From positions 1 to 8,288 of the forward strand of contig CAWFFV010000091.1 of assembly GCA_963814985.1 (NCBI GenBank): a stretch of 8,288 nucleotides of DNA. The letters are read 5' to 3'. This document shows positions 1 through 7,216 of this stretch, in pieces. The translations under genes and the position numbers were made by a program. Below the pieces are notes generated by a model that saw only the letters and a list, made by a program, of their open reading frames with translations, made no database searches and had not been told where the DNA came from. Origin of the DNA: CAWFFV01 sp963814985 (GTDB taxonomy: Bacteria > Chloroflexota > Ktedonobacteria > Ktedonobacterales > Ktedonobacteraceae). Each line of letters opens with the position of its first letter. Positions within the stretch are counted from its first letter, which is position 1.

Positions 1-261
1 AAGGGCCTCGCGAAAGAGATTTATATGGGGTAGAAGGCTACACTTAGCACAACAAGTTATATGGCAGTTTGATGATAAATGAAACTGCGCTATTAAGGAG
101 GTGACAGCTTCTCACGGCTAACAATGCTGATAGCTGTACCCTGGATTGTGCGAAGCACGCAAGGCATACACCAGAGACGAAGCAGAATAGTGGGTTTCAG
201 ACTATTCTGTCCGTTATTGTTTCGCATGAGAACAATTTGTCTCCGATAGATTTTCCTTGAT
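1..261. other. Intergenic stretch downstream of cap4, no gene recognised
   Basis: This is the left edge of the window, beyond the ancestral cap4 stop codon. No open frame here resembles a protein I know. Two perfect short inverted repeats are visible: 64-70 with 82-88 (7 bp, 11-nt loop) and 183-191 with 201-209 (9 bp, 9-nt loop). A strong Shine-Dalgarno-like AAGGAGGTGA lies near 95-104 on the plus strand, but no plausible start codon follows at normal distance. The closest ATG, at about 133, would give only a 39-residue peptide. Confidence 0.5.
183..209 (-). terminator. Stem-loop after the CBASS operon, weak terminator candidate
   Basis: CAGAATAGT (183-191) pairs perfectly with ACTATTCTG (201-209) around a 9-nt loop. 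It lies about 50 nt past the ancestral cap4 stop, where an operon terminator would be expected. The stem is AT-rich and no U-run follows it on the minus strand, so intrinsic termination is doubtful. It could instead be an mRNA 3'-end protector or a chance palindrome. Confidence 0.25.
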
Positions 262-400
262 TTACCCCAGTAAAGATGTGTGCGAAGAAAACAAGAGGCA
301 GGCTGGAGGAGATAGACCGATACCAGTATACTGGTAACATTGGATCGGCGCGATTGCATTGAGGCGGTGGCCCAGAAGAGTGCAAAATAATCTGGGCAGG
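262..400 (-). pseudogene. cap4: cap4 C-terminal remnant (end of SAVED domain), cut off by the IS
   Basis: This is the last part of the Cap4 effector, separated from the rest of the gene by the ISL3 element. In the frame ending at the TAA at 262-264 it reads LLGHRLNAIAPIQCYQYTG and continues to a C-terminus ending SSHTSLLG. An LG-x-x-LNA stretch followed by PIQxY is typical of the final strand-helix-strand segment of SAVED domains, which bind cyclic oligonucleotides. It has no start or ribosome binding site of its own, and its frame runs into IS sequence on the upstream side, so it should not yield a functional product. Removing the IS and one target-site copy gives a reading of about 500 codons for cap4 as a whole, close to the usual Cap4 length. 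The domain identification rests on remembered SAVED patterns. Confidence 0.75.
393..400. repeat. Left target-site duplication of the ISL3 element (degraded)
   Basis: TGGGCAGG directly abuts the left inverted repeat. The right flank is GGGACAGG. Aligned without gaps, 6 of 8 bases match; if this copy has lost one A, the seven bases GGGCAGG (394-400) match the other copy exactly. ISL3 elements characteristically make 8-bp duplications, so this is taken as the decayed partner of 2332-2339. Confidence 0.65.
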
Positions 401-423
401 GGCTCTTCCTCACTTTTGGTGAA
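401..423 (+). repeat. Left terminal inverted repeat of the IS (IRR with respect to the transposase)
   Basis: The sequence begins GGCTCTTCCTCACTTTTGGT and is followed by GAA. All 23 bases match the reverse complement of 2309-2331, and similarity stops abruptly at base 24. The GGCTCTTCC start fits the GG-starting ends of many ISL3 elements. Confidence 0.93.
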
Positions 424-481
424 ACACGTTCCAAGAAAGAGTGGGGAGGCACCTGAAGACCAGAGATCAGGAGAGGAGAAA

Positions 482-591
482 GAAGGACGGATGTGAGGAT
501 GGAAGTGAGACTTCATTCTTAACAGACATGCAGTTCCTGCCGGAGAAGCAAAGAGCGAAGGACGAATGTGAGGGTGGAGGCTAGACCTCAT
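482..591. repeat. Pair of diverged 35-bp direct repeats inside the IS
   Basis: Positions 482-516 and 557-591 align without gaps at 29 of 35 bases, 75 bp apart. Both begin GAAGGACG and end in CTTCAT or CCTCAT. The second copy spans the transposase stop codon at 581-583, so the end of the coding region lies inside it. They may be subterminal binding sites for the transposase or the relic of a small tandem duplication. No function is established. Confidence 0.6.
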
Positions 592-2233
592 GGAGCACTT
601 TGATCCGCAACAAGTCAATGTGGGCTCGACCAAACATCTGTCTCTTGATGAGTTTGAGACGATTGATGTGTCCTTCAACTTTTCCATTACTCCAAGGAAG
701 CGAAAACGCCGCTTGCACAGCGGCAGCATCGCGAGCCAGCCCCTTTGCGAAGGTCCTGAGCTCAGTACTGGTGCTCTTGTTCGCCCGTTTCAACCAGTTC
801 TTCAACGCCTCGCTTTTGCGTGCATTGAGTGATTTCACAAACTGCTGACTGAGCAGAAAAACCTGATGGAGTTCCTTGTCCTGACATAACTGCTTGATCC
901 ACCGCTTTTGCCGCTTTGTGCGTTTCTGCAACGAGCTGATCATGAGAAACGAGGCCTGTCTGCTGGTGAGTCGTCGTGGTGGCGTAGCAGCCTGAAGGCG
1001 ATGAGGACGTCCTTTGTGGGAGGCATGACCACCACTGGTCCCTGTTTGCCACTGCTCAAAAAGCCGAGCGATGACCACCGCGGGGCCTGTGTAGCCCTGC
1101 GTCTGGAGTTCCTCAAACATGGACCATGGATCACGACAGCCTTCTTGCCAGCGCCGCTGCACCCAGGGAAAATAGGGCATGAACTGGCTGCTTTGCTGAC
1201 GCCCTGCTCGTTGCACCCGTTCAGGAAAGCCTTGTGACTGAACAAAACGAGAGACCATTCCCACCCCCAGATGCAGTTGTTGGGCAATTGCACCCAGTTT
1301 CATCCCCGTACGACGCAAAGCGATCACTTCCTCATAGCGAGTCAGGCGTTTCTGCCGCTTGACCATCTTTTTCTGTTCTTTGTAGGTCAAGACGGACAGA
1401 TCCAACGACATCGCAGCAGAGGCCGAGACGGGGCTTGTCGGCACAGAACAAGGAGTCTGCTCTGGTTCAATGAGGGGCAGCTCCGCACATTTCCTCTCAA
1501 GAAACTGTTGCACGTAGTCGCGCAGATTTTCGATCAGATGAAATTGATCGGCGACTTGTTGCGCGTGAGGCAGGGCCTGACTGATGGCATCGGCATAGGC
1601 GCCAGCCCGATCCCGTGTGACGATTTTCACTTCCTGGTGGCTCATCATCCAGGGAAGAACAGCCGCAGCTGTCCGATCAGCGACCACCTCAACCGGACGG
1701 CTGCTTTCCAGGTCGACAAACACGCTCCCGTAGGACTGGCCTTTTCTCAGAGACCAATCATCCAGTCCTACCACTTGCATGTGGTGGACAGGCGGATCGG
1801 GCAACGCTCTGAGCAAGCGCACCAGGCTGGGGCCACTCGCGTGCATCCCAACGTGAGGGGCAATACGTTCGACCACCTCTGCACTGGTTGCCAGACTCAG
1901 GATTTGCAAGGCCTGCACGAGACGATTGCTGAGGCGGGCCCATGGTTGCACAAAGGCGGGAAGCCGTTCGGTAAAAATTCGACGAGGACAATCCGCCGTT
2001 GAGCAAAAGAACTTGCGCACATGCAAGAGCAATCGCACGCGAAAGCCTGCACATGGCATGTCAGCAACTGTTCGCATATATCGACTATGAAGACGAGAAG
2101 AAGGCGAAAAACAGATGGGGCAGAGCGACGTGGCCCTGGTTGAGATGACGTGAACGACCACCTGATCCTCAATCGTCTCGACTGTCGCAATCTCTAAACC
2201 CGCTGGAAGCGGGAGAAAAGGTGATGAGGACAT
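581..2233 (-). CDS. tnp: ISL3-family transposase
   Basis: This is a DDE transposase that would cut and rejoin the ends of its own element. From the ATG it is 550 residues. Order of parts: an N-terminal zinc-ribbon (CPIC near residues 38-41 and a second Cys pair around FFCSTADCPRR); a helix-turn-helix-like segment; then the RNase H-fold core, with the first Asp in VGLDDWSLRKG and the second in VTRDRAGAYADA; and the C-terminal Glu in SNGKVEGHINRLK, followed by KRQMFGRA, a hallmark ISL3 ending. A second helix-turn-helix (YEEVIALRRTGMKLGAIAQQ) sits between the second Asp and the Glu, as in actinobacterial and Ktedonobacteria ISL3 proteins. The frame could open four codons earlier at TTG (2245), but GGAGG at 2239-2243 lies 5 nt before the ATG at 2233 and favours that start. 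No frameshift is visible. Confidence 0.93.
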   Translation of the reverse strand: MSSSPFLPLPAGLEIATVETIEDQVVVHVISTRATSLCPICFSPSSRLHSRYMRTVADMPCAGFRVRLLLHVRKFFCSTADCPRRIFTERLPAFVQPWARLSNRLVQALQILSLATSAEVVERIAPHVGMHASGPSLVRLLRALPDPPVHHMQVVGLDDWSLRKGQSYGSVFVDLESSRPVEVVADRTAAAVLPWMMSHQEVKIVTRDRAGAYADAISQALPHAQQVADQFHLIENLRDYVQQFLERKCAELPLIEPEQTPCSVPTSPVSASAAMSLDLSVLTYKEQKKMVKRQKRLTRYEEVIALRRTGMKLGAIAQQLHLGVGMVSRFVQSQGFPERVQRAGRQQSSQFMPYFPWVQRRWQEGCRDPWSMFEELQTQGYTGPAVVIARLFEQWQTGTSGGHASHKGRPHRLQAATPPRRLTSRQASFLMISSLQKRTKRQKRWIKQLCQDKELHQVFLLSQQFVKSLNARKSEALKNWLKRANKSTSTELRTFAKGLARDAAAVQAAFSLPWSNGKVEGHINRLKLIKRQMFGRAHIDLLRIKVLHEV

Positions 2234-2308
2234 TGGGGCCTCCAAATGAGACCTATTTTTTCGAACATTTCTTCTTCAGTTTATCACGTTCTCAGCAACT
2301 CTGCAAAC

Positions 2309-2331
2309 TTCACCAAAAGTGAGGAAGAGCC
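2309..2331 (-). repeat. Right terminal inverted repeat of the IS (IRL with respect to the transposase)
   Basis: Its reverse complement starts GGCTCTTCCTCACTTTTGGT and matches 401-423 at all 23 positions. About 75 nt separate it from the transposase start, room for a promoter, but I cannot make out a convincing one. Confidence 0.93.
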
Positions 2332-2339
2332 GGGACAGG
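2332..2339. repeat. Right target-site duplication (GGGACAGG)
   Basis: These eight bases directly abut the right inverted repeat and appear to be the better-preserved copy of the target. On the minus strand they are CCTGTCCC, which continues the SAVED reading frame as S-C-P. Confidence 0.65.
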
Positions 2340-3712
2340 AGAGAAATAATGCTATCTTTTTTGCATGAGTTTTCGAGCGAGCTTCGGCAATAATGCGTTT
2401 AGCATATCCGACTGCTCGGTTAGCATGACGTGATGACAGGAAAGGCTCGCCCCCATGCAAAGTGAACAGCTGGAAGTACCTGACCTTCTTGTTCATGCAT
2501 AAACAAATCAACCTCATCACTAATCTCTCTAAGAACTCCAATGCTGACGACCAGCGTGTCGCCAGTGCCAGAGCGATGTTTAGCAGACCAGTGATATTCA
2601 GGAGTACTTACATCAGGATAGCATTGAACCATAGAACAATTGCTCCTCGGTACTCTACTTCTATAGAGAAGCCTCGTACAGCAGAAAAACAGGCCCCAAT
2701 TGCCAGTGATGCGCAGAGGCGTCGCATGCCGGCAAGTCTTATTCTGTGCTGTATCCGATGCGTTTGCATCCACTTGCGTGTCTGTTCCAGTACTTTCATC
2801 ATCCGATCATTCCACACTGAGACTGGGGGAAATGGATTCTACTGTTTTTCCTGCAAATTCGCTCCAATCGAAAAACAATCCCTGCGTTTTAACATTCTGT
2901 ACAGGCCTGATGCGGTATACAACCGCACTGGACGAAAAGAAGGTAACTGGGCTAGTGGTATCTTCTCCCTGAGCCTTAGCTCAAGTTCCTTCCGATAAAT
3001 GGTCTGGTTCTTGCGCCTGTGCAGAAGATCTTTATATTGTCGTACACTTCTTGTAAGACCCGCGCCGACACATCCTGGTATTCGGGAAAAGAACTCGATA
3101 AATGCCTGCTTGAACAGCGCCTCTCCCTGTGATTGGTGCGCCGCTAGTTCTGTTACCACTTCGACCTTGTCAAATAAGAAGGCAGCATCCTGCCGCTTCC
3201 CGCCAAGCTTTTCAACCCTGGCGCTAAAATCATCGAAAGAGCCTTTAAAGATAGCACTCTCCTCATCATAGAAGCGATAAGGACCCCGTATACGTCGCAG
3301 ACCATTTGTGAGAGATTGGAGTTCTTTTGAAAGCCCTGGAGAGGCGAGAATGAACTTGCAGTAGGTACCAGGACTCCCGCTATCTAACCGCTGAAAACGC
3401 TGTAGCTCATTCCAGAATATTAATGGAGTGAGTGGATAGTTTTTGACCTCTACGAGTCTCTCTTTCAAAGCCACATCCTGGAGCGAAGAAATTGGCCTCG
3501 GTGTCACCCATGGCTTCCCGAATTATGGAAGTAAACCCATCCAGTGAGAGCCAGCTGCAAATACAGGTGAGAATGTAGCTTGCCTGAAAGGAGAAGCCAC
3601 TCTCAGCGACATCACCACCTGCGGATTGCGGATCTAGGAGAGATGGGGGAGGAAGCACAGCTTCGCTGCCGGAATCACCATTCCCATGATACGTGTTGTC
3701 CTGGCTCGCCAT
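2332..3712 (-). pseudogene. cap4: Cap4: DUF4297 nuclease plus most of the SAVED domain, with frameshifts and a stop
   Basis: This is the effector gene of CBASS. In intact homologues SAVED binds the cyclic trinucleotide made by CdnD and the N-terminal PD-(D/E)xK domain then degrades DNA. The start ATG at 3712 has AGGAGG (3722-3727) 9 nt upstream. Residues 39-43 read GFSFQ and 68-72 MGDTE, matching the conserved Q and acidic positions; the catalytic EVK follows in LVEVKNYPLTP, but in another frame, because a shift lies at about 3455-3462 in a GAGAGA run. The new frame continues through FWNELQRFQRL and FKGSFDDF to a TAG at 2839-2841. The same frame then resumes with GFSIEVEYRG. It shifts again near 2620-2645 (YPDVSTPEYHW, SGTGDTLVVSIGVLREIS) and near 2452-2460 (GGEPFLSSRHANRA, EARSKTHAKKIALFLSCP), and ends at the IS. 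With at least three shifts, one stop and one insertion, no working effector is expected unless the indels are sequencing errors. Confidence 0.88.
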
Positions 3713-3754
3713 TTTCCATGCCCTCCTGGTTCAATTACGCAATCGGCCCTTCTC

Positions 3755-4207
3755 TCAGCAGCTCTGCTTCGAAACTGACGTGCTCGGGTAAGAGACAGTA
3801 GCAGTTCCCTCTATGTGACGTGTCTGGGACAAACGAACCACCAGCAGCACAACAAAATTCGCATTCATCTCGGCATCTTGCAGCATTTCCCACATGGTTT
3901 CACTATCCTGCATACTTGGTCTAGGAAGAAACGAGGGATGTGAATGCCATTCACCCAGATAGTTGAACCGTCTGTAGTCGTGGAGTGTCTTGCGAAAGAA
4001 GTGGTGCAAGGGAATCACGACCTCCTTTGCCAGTCGCATAAAGGATGCGAACGTCCCTGCCTGTCTCTGCACAGTTATATCCTGTATTCGGTACACTCCC
4101 TCTGCTATATACTCACCCATCAATATACCACCAATTTCCTGTCGCCCTGCTTTATGCAGGGCAATTGTCAGTTTTTGCTCGATGGGGAGCGGGAGGATAA
4201 CTTTCAC
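3755..4207 (-). CDS. cap3: Cap3: JAMM/JAB isopeptidase with a frameshifted C-terminus
   Basis: This is the CBASS deconjugase, a zinc metalloprotease that removes the Cap2-made linkage from the CD-NTase C-terminus. The 150-residue product has a complete JAMM active site: E24 in QEIGGILMGE, then H88, H90, S98 and D101 in EWHSHPSFLPRPSMQD. The start is GTG at 4207, and the GTGA overlap with the cap2 stop indicates translational coupling. As read, the C-terminus is SYPSTSVSKQSC. One base away the sequence reads LPEHVSFEAELLREGPIA to a TAA at 3735-3737, a much more natural Cap3 end. A one-base loss near 3789-3796 (perhaps GTCTTCTT to GTCTCTT) therefore probably replaced the last 20 or so residues. 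The metal site is untouched, so activity might survive. Family assignment is firm; retained function is unknown. Confidence 0.88.
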   Translation of the reverse strand: MKVILPLPIEQKLTIALHKAGRQEIGGILMGEYIAEGVYRIQDITVQRQAGTFASFMRLAKEVVIPLHHFFRKTLHDYRRFNYLGEWHSHPSFLPRPSMQDSETMWEMLQDAEMNANFVVLLVVRLSQTRHIEGTATVSYPSTSVSKQSC

Positions 4208-5082
4208 GTCTGACCACCCATTTCCTTCGCCTTCTCAGCCTGTTCGATGAGATGCGTGAAGAAACCCGTTGTTCCTGCCAGCAGCGCCACATCTACTTCC
4301 GGCTTAGCCGTTTCATCTAGAAGGTGGGCAGTTGCGATGGGAATCGTAGAGAAAGGGGCTTCAAAAACCCAGGCCTGTTCAAGTCCGATTAAGTACAGTG
4401 AGTAGGGGAAATGAGAGGGATTCCTGCCCAGTAGGGTATCAACTGCTAAACGTGTTGCATGTGCGCTGATGACGCTTACATCAGCGTCAGACGCTGCAAG
4501 AATGATGCCTAAAGTATCCTCCATCTGGTAATCCCGAACGCTTTTGGAACTAGCGATGTCATCACTAAATGGGTACTTGCAGATGTATCGCGCATATGCT
4601 CTGCGCATTGTATGAACATCGGGATCGAGTCCGGGCCTACTCCTGGCGATCATTCCCCCTATTCCTCCAGCATACACCTCCAACCATAGCAGTGTTTTTT
4701 TGTGCAGGCTGACCACGCCAGCAAGCAGGTCGAACACTTCAGCATTGGCTGTGGCATCAATGATGAGATCATAGTTTCCCATTTTTGTCGTCAGGGCATT
4801 CAAAGCCGATGGAGATTCCTGATCGGTAAGGTTCAGCCTGGATGTATCAACGCCGATATTGGCTGCGATCATTGAAAGCCTCTGAGCAAGGGCATCGACC
4901 TTATGCTCACCAATATTCAACCAGTCAAGATCGTGTCGGCAGATATTCTCTGGGAGAAAAATATCTTCGTCGATCAGGAGAAAGCGGGCTACGCCCATGC
5001 GAGCAAGAGAGACTGCTATTTTGCTTCCAGCTGACCCAACACCAACAATGGCAACCGTTCGTTCAGACAGACCATTGAGATT
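4204..5082 (-). pseudogene. cap2: cap2 fragment: E1-like adenylation domain
   Basis: This is the largest uninterrupted piece of cap2, open from 5082 to the TGA at 4204-4206. It holds the ThiF/E1 fold: the glycine-rich nucleotide loop GVGSAGSKIA (about 5016-5043), then LLIDEDIFLPENICRHDLDW with the acidic residue, Asn and Arg that contact ATP in E1 enzymes. AGGIGGMIARSRPG and SDADVSVISAHATRLA further on are typical of CBASS Cap2 proteins. The ATG at 4998 lies after the nucleotide loop, so a product begun there would lack ATP binding. Without the E2 half and linker it could not ligate CdnD. Which Cys is the E1 catalytic residue I cannot say; ENICRH and YICKYP hold candidates. Confidence 0.85.
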
Positions 5083-5406
5083 CTATCGGAATACGGGTGG
5101 TAGGTGCAACAGTTGTTACCGGGAGCGGGACCAAATGATCTAGATCACTCTCTCCAGAGCACCAAAGTATTAGAAAATGAAGAGTACCATCCGCATCAAC
5201 TAGAAGCAAGCCAAGAAATGAATTCTGCTCTGCAGCCGCCTTCACATCCTCTCTGGTCATCGGGAGTATGCTCAGCAGTTCGTCTACCCTTGAAACCTTG
5301 GCAAGAGTTTGTCCTGGAAGAGCAGTTTTGTACAAGAGACCATTCTTGATCGCAATAAGCCTTCCATGTGCAGCTACGCCGGTCGGTAAATCGGGATCCT
5401 TCCACA

Positions 5407-6012
5407 TTAGCGCTCCTGTAAGCGTAATACTCTGAACGGCGATGAGGAAGGATTTGCTTTGCTGATGAGCGTGAATGTGATCGTGCCTAGCCGCGCGGCA
5501 CGCCTAGAAGAGTGTTCGACAAGGCACTTCCGACATAGAAGCGGCCATTCCCCGCACTTCGCATTTCCTGGCCCAGCGTCAGGGAGTGTCGCGACTCCGC
5601 CCGTCTGCGTTCCATGCTGGTCTCTCCTCCCTGGCGGAATCCATTGCGGATTCTCGATCTCCAGCAATGTGTAGGCACTCTGCAGCACTTGTGCACCAGT
5701 AATGCTAGGATACCAAGTATCAGGTCCCCATTCCAGGCACAGCGTTCCATTGACATACTGGTGCGCAGACCAGCGTTCTTCGGCGCTGCTAGGGTGTACC
5801 GCTGGAGGAACATAGGGAAAATGAGTGGGATACCTCATCTTCACTTCATAGTTGAAGTCATGTGCACAGATGGTGGCATCAAGATACAGACCCTCGCCGT
5901 CAATGCCCCACGCGAAACCAACCAACCACCTTGTGCTTCCCGCGAGTTGCTCTATTGCCGATTTCTCTGCATTGAGACGGCACAAGTCCTCAAGAAACCA
6001 GAATGGCATCAC
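5407..6012 (-). pseudogene. cap2: cap2 fragment: E2-like domain with aberrant C-terminus
   Basis: The open frame encodes a 201-residue product. Roughly residues 1-125 are a proper Cap2 E2-like domain. HFPYVPPAVHP is the E2 proline-rich turn, and the catalytic Cys is in NGTLCLEWGPDTW (Cys92 from the GTG), followed by TGAQVLQSAYTLLEIENP. After about 5610 the expected continuation (SRHSLTLGQE) is found one frame away, so the tail PPGRRDQHGTQTGG and beyond is mostly out of frame, though GTITFTLIS near its end looks genuine again. The domain could still fold and carry the thioester, but it lacks the E1 partner that loads it. Confidence 0.85.
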
Positions 6013-7013
6013 GCAAATCCCCCAGGTTTGCGAGGAATAATCGGTTTGTCGGGAAACGTGAGATTGCCCGGCACAACGGCTGGAGCGAGATAGCTCCTAC
6101 TCTCGGAGACATTCGAAGTGGGAAACCGATTACCAAAGATCTGCCGCCAAAGCACAAGAGCCTTCTCTTGATCTGTTTCGTTGATAGCCCTGCGGCCTAT
6201 TTCGGCATGCACTTTCACCTTGTTATAAAAGCCTTGAAATTCTTCAAAACTAACTTTACTGGTGACTGAATTGGCTGGAACGCCGGGGTCCTGTATCCAT
6301 GGAACAATACCCACTGAGACATAGGCCTGATAGCTGCTGACGATAGTTTCTAATGTCCCGACGACCAGTTCAGCATATCGGGTTTCCTGCAAATTCATAC
6401 ACTTGGCAGTAATACACTCAAGTACAAACCCCTTTGGCTTTTTCGATATGGTTGGATTTTCGCGCCTCCACCACTTCATAAGCTTGACAAGGGGCTTAAA
6501 GCGTCCACCAGATTTATCGTTCATCTCGGTTGTCCAGGTCGTGTGTCCCGGAGGATTGGTTTCCAGCCATTGCTTTAAGTCCCTGTCAGGAATGTAAAGC
6601 GTTCCCTCCATTCCATTCGGCGCGATGATAGGAACCACATCCATATCAGCGAGGGATGTCTCGACGTGAACAGATCGCCTGTTCAGCGTTAAACAACTCT
6701 CACTATATTTGTCCTTCAAAGCGCTATATAACAGATTTAAAACAACTTTCTGATGGTCCGATAATGTGTGTGAGGTAACTACAATAACGTCCACATCTGG
6801 ACAAGTAACAATACCGGCCACCATGGAGGGGCGTATTGCTGTATTACGCTTATAAGAACCCGACAGGAAGATACTCACATAATACTGGGAAAAAATGTTG
6901 TGGTATTCGAGGTGTGTCCTTAAGCTCGTGTGCGCTCCGCTGGCATTTGATTTGGTGGTAGTGCTCGGCTCTATATCACTGAGGAAGCGCTGAAATTGAT
7001 CTTGAATAGCCAC
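6009..7013 (-). CDS. cdnD: CD-NTase, clade D (CBASS cyclic oligonucleotide synthase)
   Basis: This is the sensor-cyclase of CBASS, which on infection makes a cyclic oligonucleotide; characterised clade-D enzymes such as Enterobacter CdnD02 make cyclic trinucleotides. The 334-residue frame is intact. The pol-beta-type site is complete: G52-S53 in FLSGSYKRNTAIRP, D73 and D75 in PDVDVIVV, and a third Asp, D125, in ADMDVVPII. The helical half contains VKLMKWWRREN and EIGRRAIN, closely resembling my memory of CdnD02, including LWRQIFGNRFP. The C-terminus ends KPGGFA, resembling the RFA tail of CdnD02 that Cap2 conjugates. The start is GTG at 7013, with AAGGGG (7020-7025) 6 nt upstream. It is first in the operon, and its TGA overlaps the cap2 start. 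Predicted catalytically competent, although its effector and ligase partners are broken. Confidence 0.95.
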   Translation of the reverse strand: MAIQDQFQRFLSDIEPSTTTKSNASGAHTSLRTHLEYHNIFSQYYVSIFLSGSYKRNTAIRPSMVAGIVTCPDVDVIVVTSHTLSDHQKVVLNLLYSALKDKYSESCLTLNRRSVHVETSLADMDVVPIIAPNGMEGTLYIPDRDLKQWLETNPPGHTTWTTEMNDKSGGRFKPLVKLMKWWRRENPTISKKPKGFVLECITAKCMNLQETRYAELVVGTLETIVSSYQAYVSVGIVPWIQDPGVPANSVTSKVSFEEFQGFYNKVKVHAEIGRRAINETDQEKALVLWRQIFGNRFPTSNVSESRSYLAPAVVPGNLTFPDKPIIPRKPGGFA

Positions 7014-7177
7014 TTATATCCCCTTCTCTGGCAACATAGATGAATAAAAATCTACTTTTCGCTCTACGATACATCTCAACATCCGGTAAACAGCTCCTAC
7101 GAAAGTATATGTGGCAAATGCGCCTTCTCTCAGCATTGAGTCCCTGGCTCCGGCCAAAGAGCACTATGCCCAGGGTT

Positions 7178-7206
7178 ACTATAGCATAGCTCTTCGATAG
7201 TTACAA
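7178..7206 (-). promoter_or_regulatory. Sigma70-like promoter for the CBASS operon
   Basis: On the minus strand TTGTAA (7201-7206, 4 of 6 to TTGACA) and TATAGT (7178-7183, 5 of 6 to TATAAT) are separated by exactly 17 bp. Transcription would start near 7171, leaving a 5' leader of about 155 nt before cdnD. Two identical 20-bp repeats lie directly upstream of the -35 box, which supports a regulated promoter here. Sequence-only inference. Confidence 0.45.
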
Positions 7207-7216
7207 GTGTTTTGGT

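Larger units (their letters stand above)
401..2331 (-). mobile_element. ISL3-family insertion sequence (1931 bp) inserted in cap4
   Basis: This is a complete-looking element bounded by 23-bp perfect inverted repeats (401-423 and 2309-2331) and a near-8-bp target duplication (393-400 and 2332-2339). It contains one full-length transposase gene in the same orientation as the host operon. Cap4 SAVED sequence is recognisable on both sides and joins up when the element is removed, so the insertion point is supported independently by the interrupted gene. With intact ends and transposase, the element may still be mobile. No passenger gene is present: the left 157 nt between repeat and transposase stop hold only a pair of diverged 35-bp direct repeats, and the right side has a short leader. 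Confidence 0.93.
4204..6012 (-). pseudogene. cap2: Cap2: E2-E1 fusion ubiquitin-transferase-like ligase, broken by frameshifts
   Basis: Cap2 of type II CBASS activates the C-terminus of the CD-NTase with ATP and transfers it to target amines, which primes signalling. The ancestral gene spans about 602 codons, the usual length. It starts at GTG 6012 or ATG 6009, overlapping the cdnD stop, and ends overlapping the cap3 start. Reading along the gene the coding frame changes about four times: near 5590-5610 (to ESRHSLTLGQEMRS and RFYVGSAL); near 5505 (to GTITFTLIS, avoiding a TAG at 5483-5485); near 5455-5475 (to SFLIAVQSITL and MWKDPDLPTGVAAHG); and near 5076-5090 (to SERTVAIVGVGSAG). The middle, E1-inactive part is 5063 to about 5470. 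Every expected domain is present in order, so the gene decayed recently. No single ribosome pass yields a full protein unless the indels are assembly errors. Confidence 0.88.

Noticed and set aside
64..88. 7-bp inverted repeat with 11-nt loop
   Set aside because: The stem is short, the loop large, and no U-run follows on either strand. It is not supportable as a terminator.
94..106. AAGGAGGTGA resembling the end of 16S rRNA or a strong ribosome binding site
   Set aside because: The flanks do not match 16S rRNA on either strand and no start codon follows at normal spacing.
262..729. 155-codon minus frame read as one gene
   Set aside because: It is a chimera that starts inside the transposase, crosses the IS end, and only then reads the cap4 SAVED tail.
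1271..2002. Plus-strand 243-codon open frame
   Set aside because: It lies antisense within the ISL3 transposase, whose motifs are unmistakable. The antisense product has no recognisable domain.
7142..7175. CCCTGG/CCAGGG inverted repeat in the cdnD leader
   Set aside because: It has only 6 bp with a 22-nt loop and no run of T or known riboswitch features, so it is probably chance.
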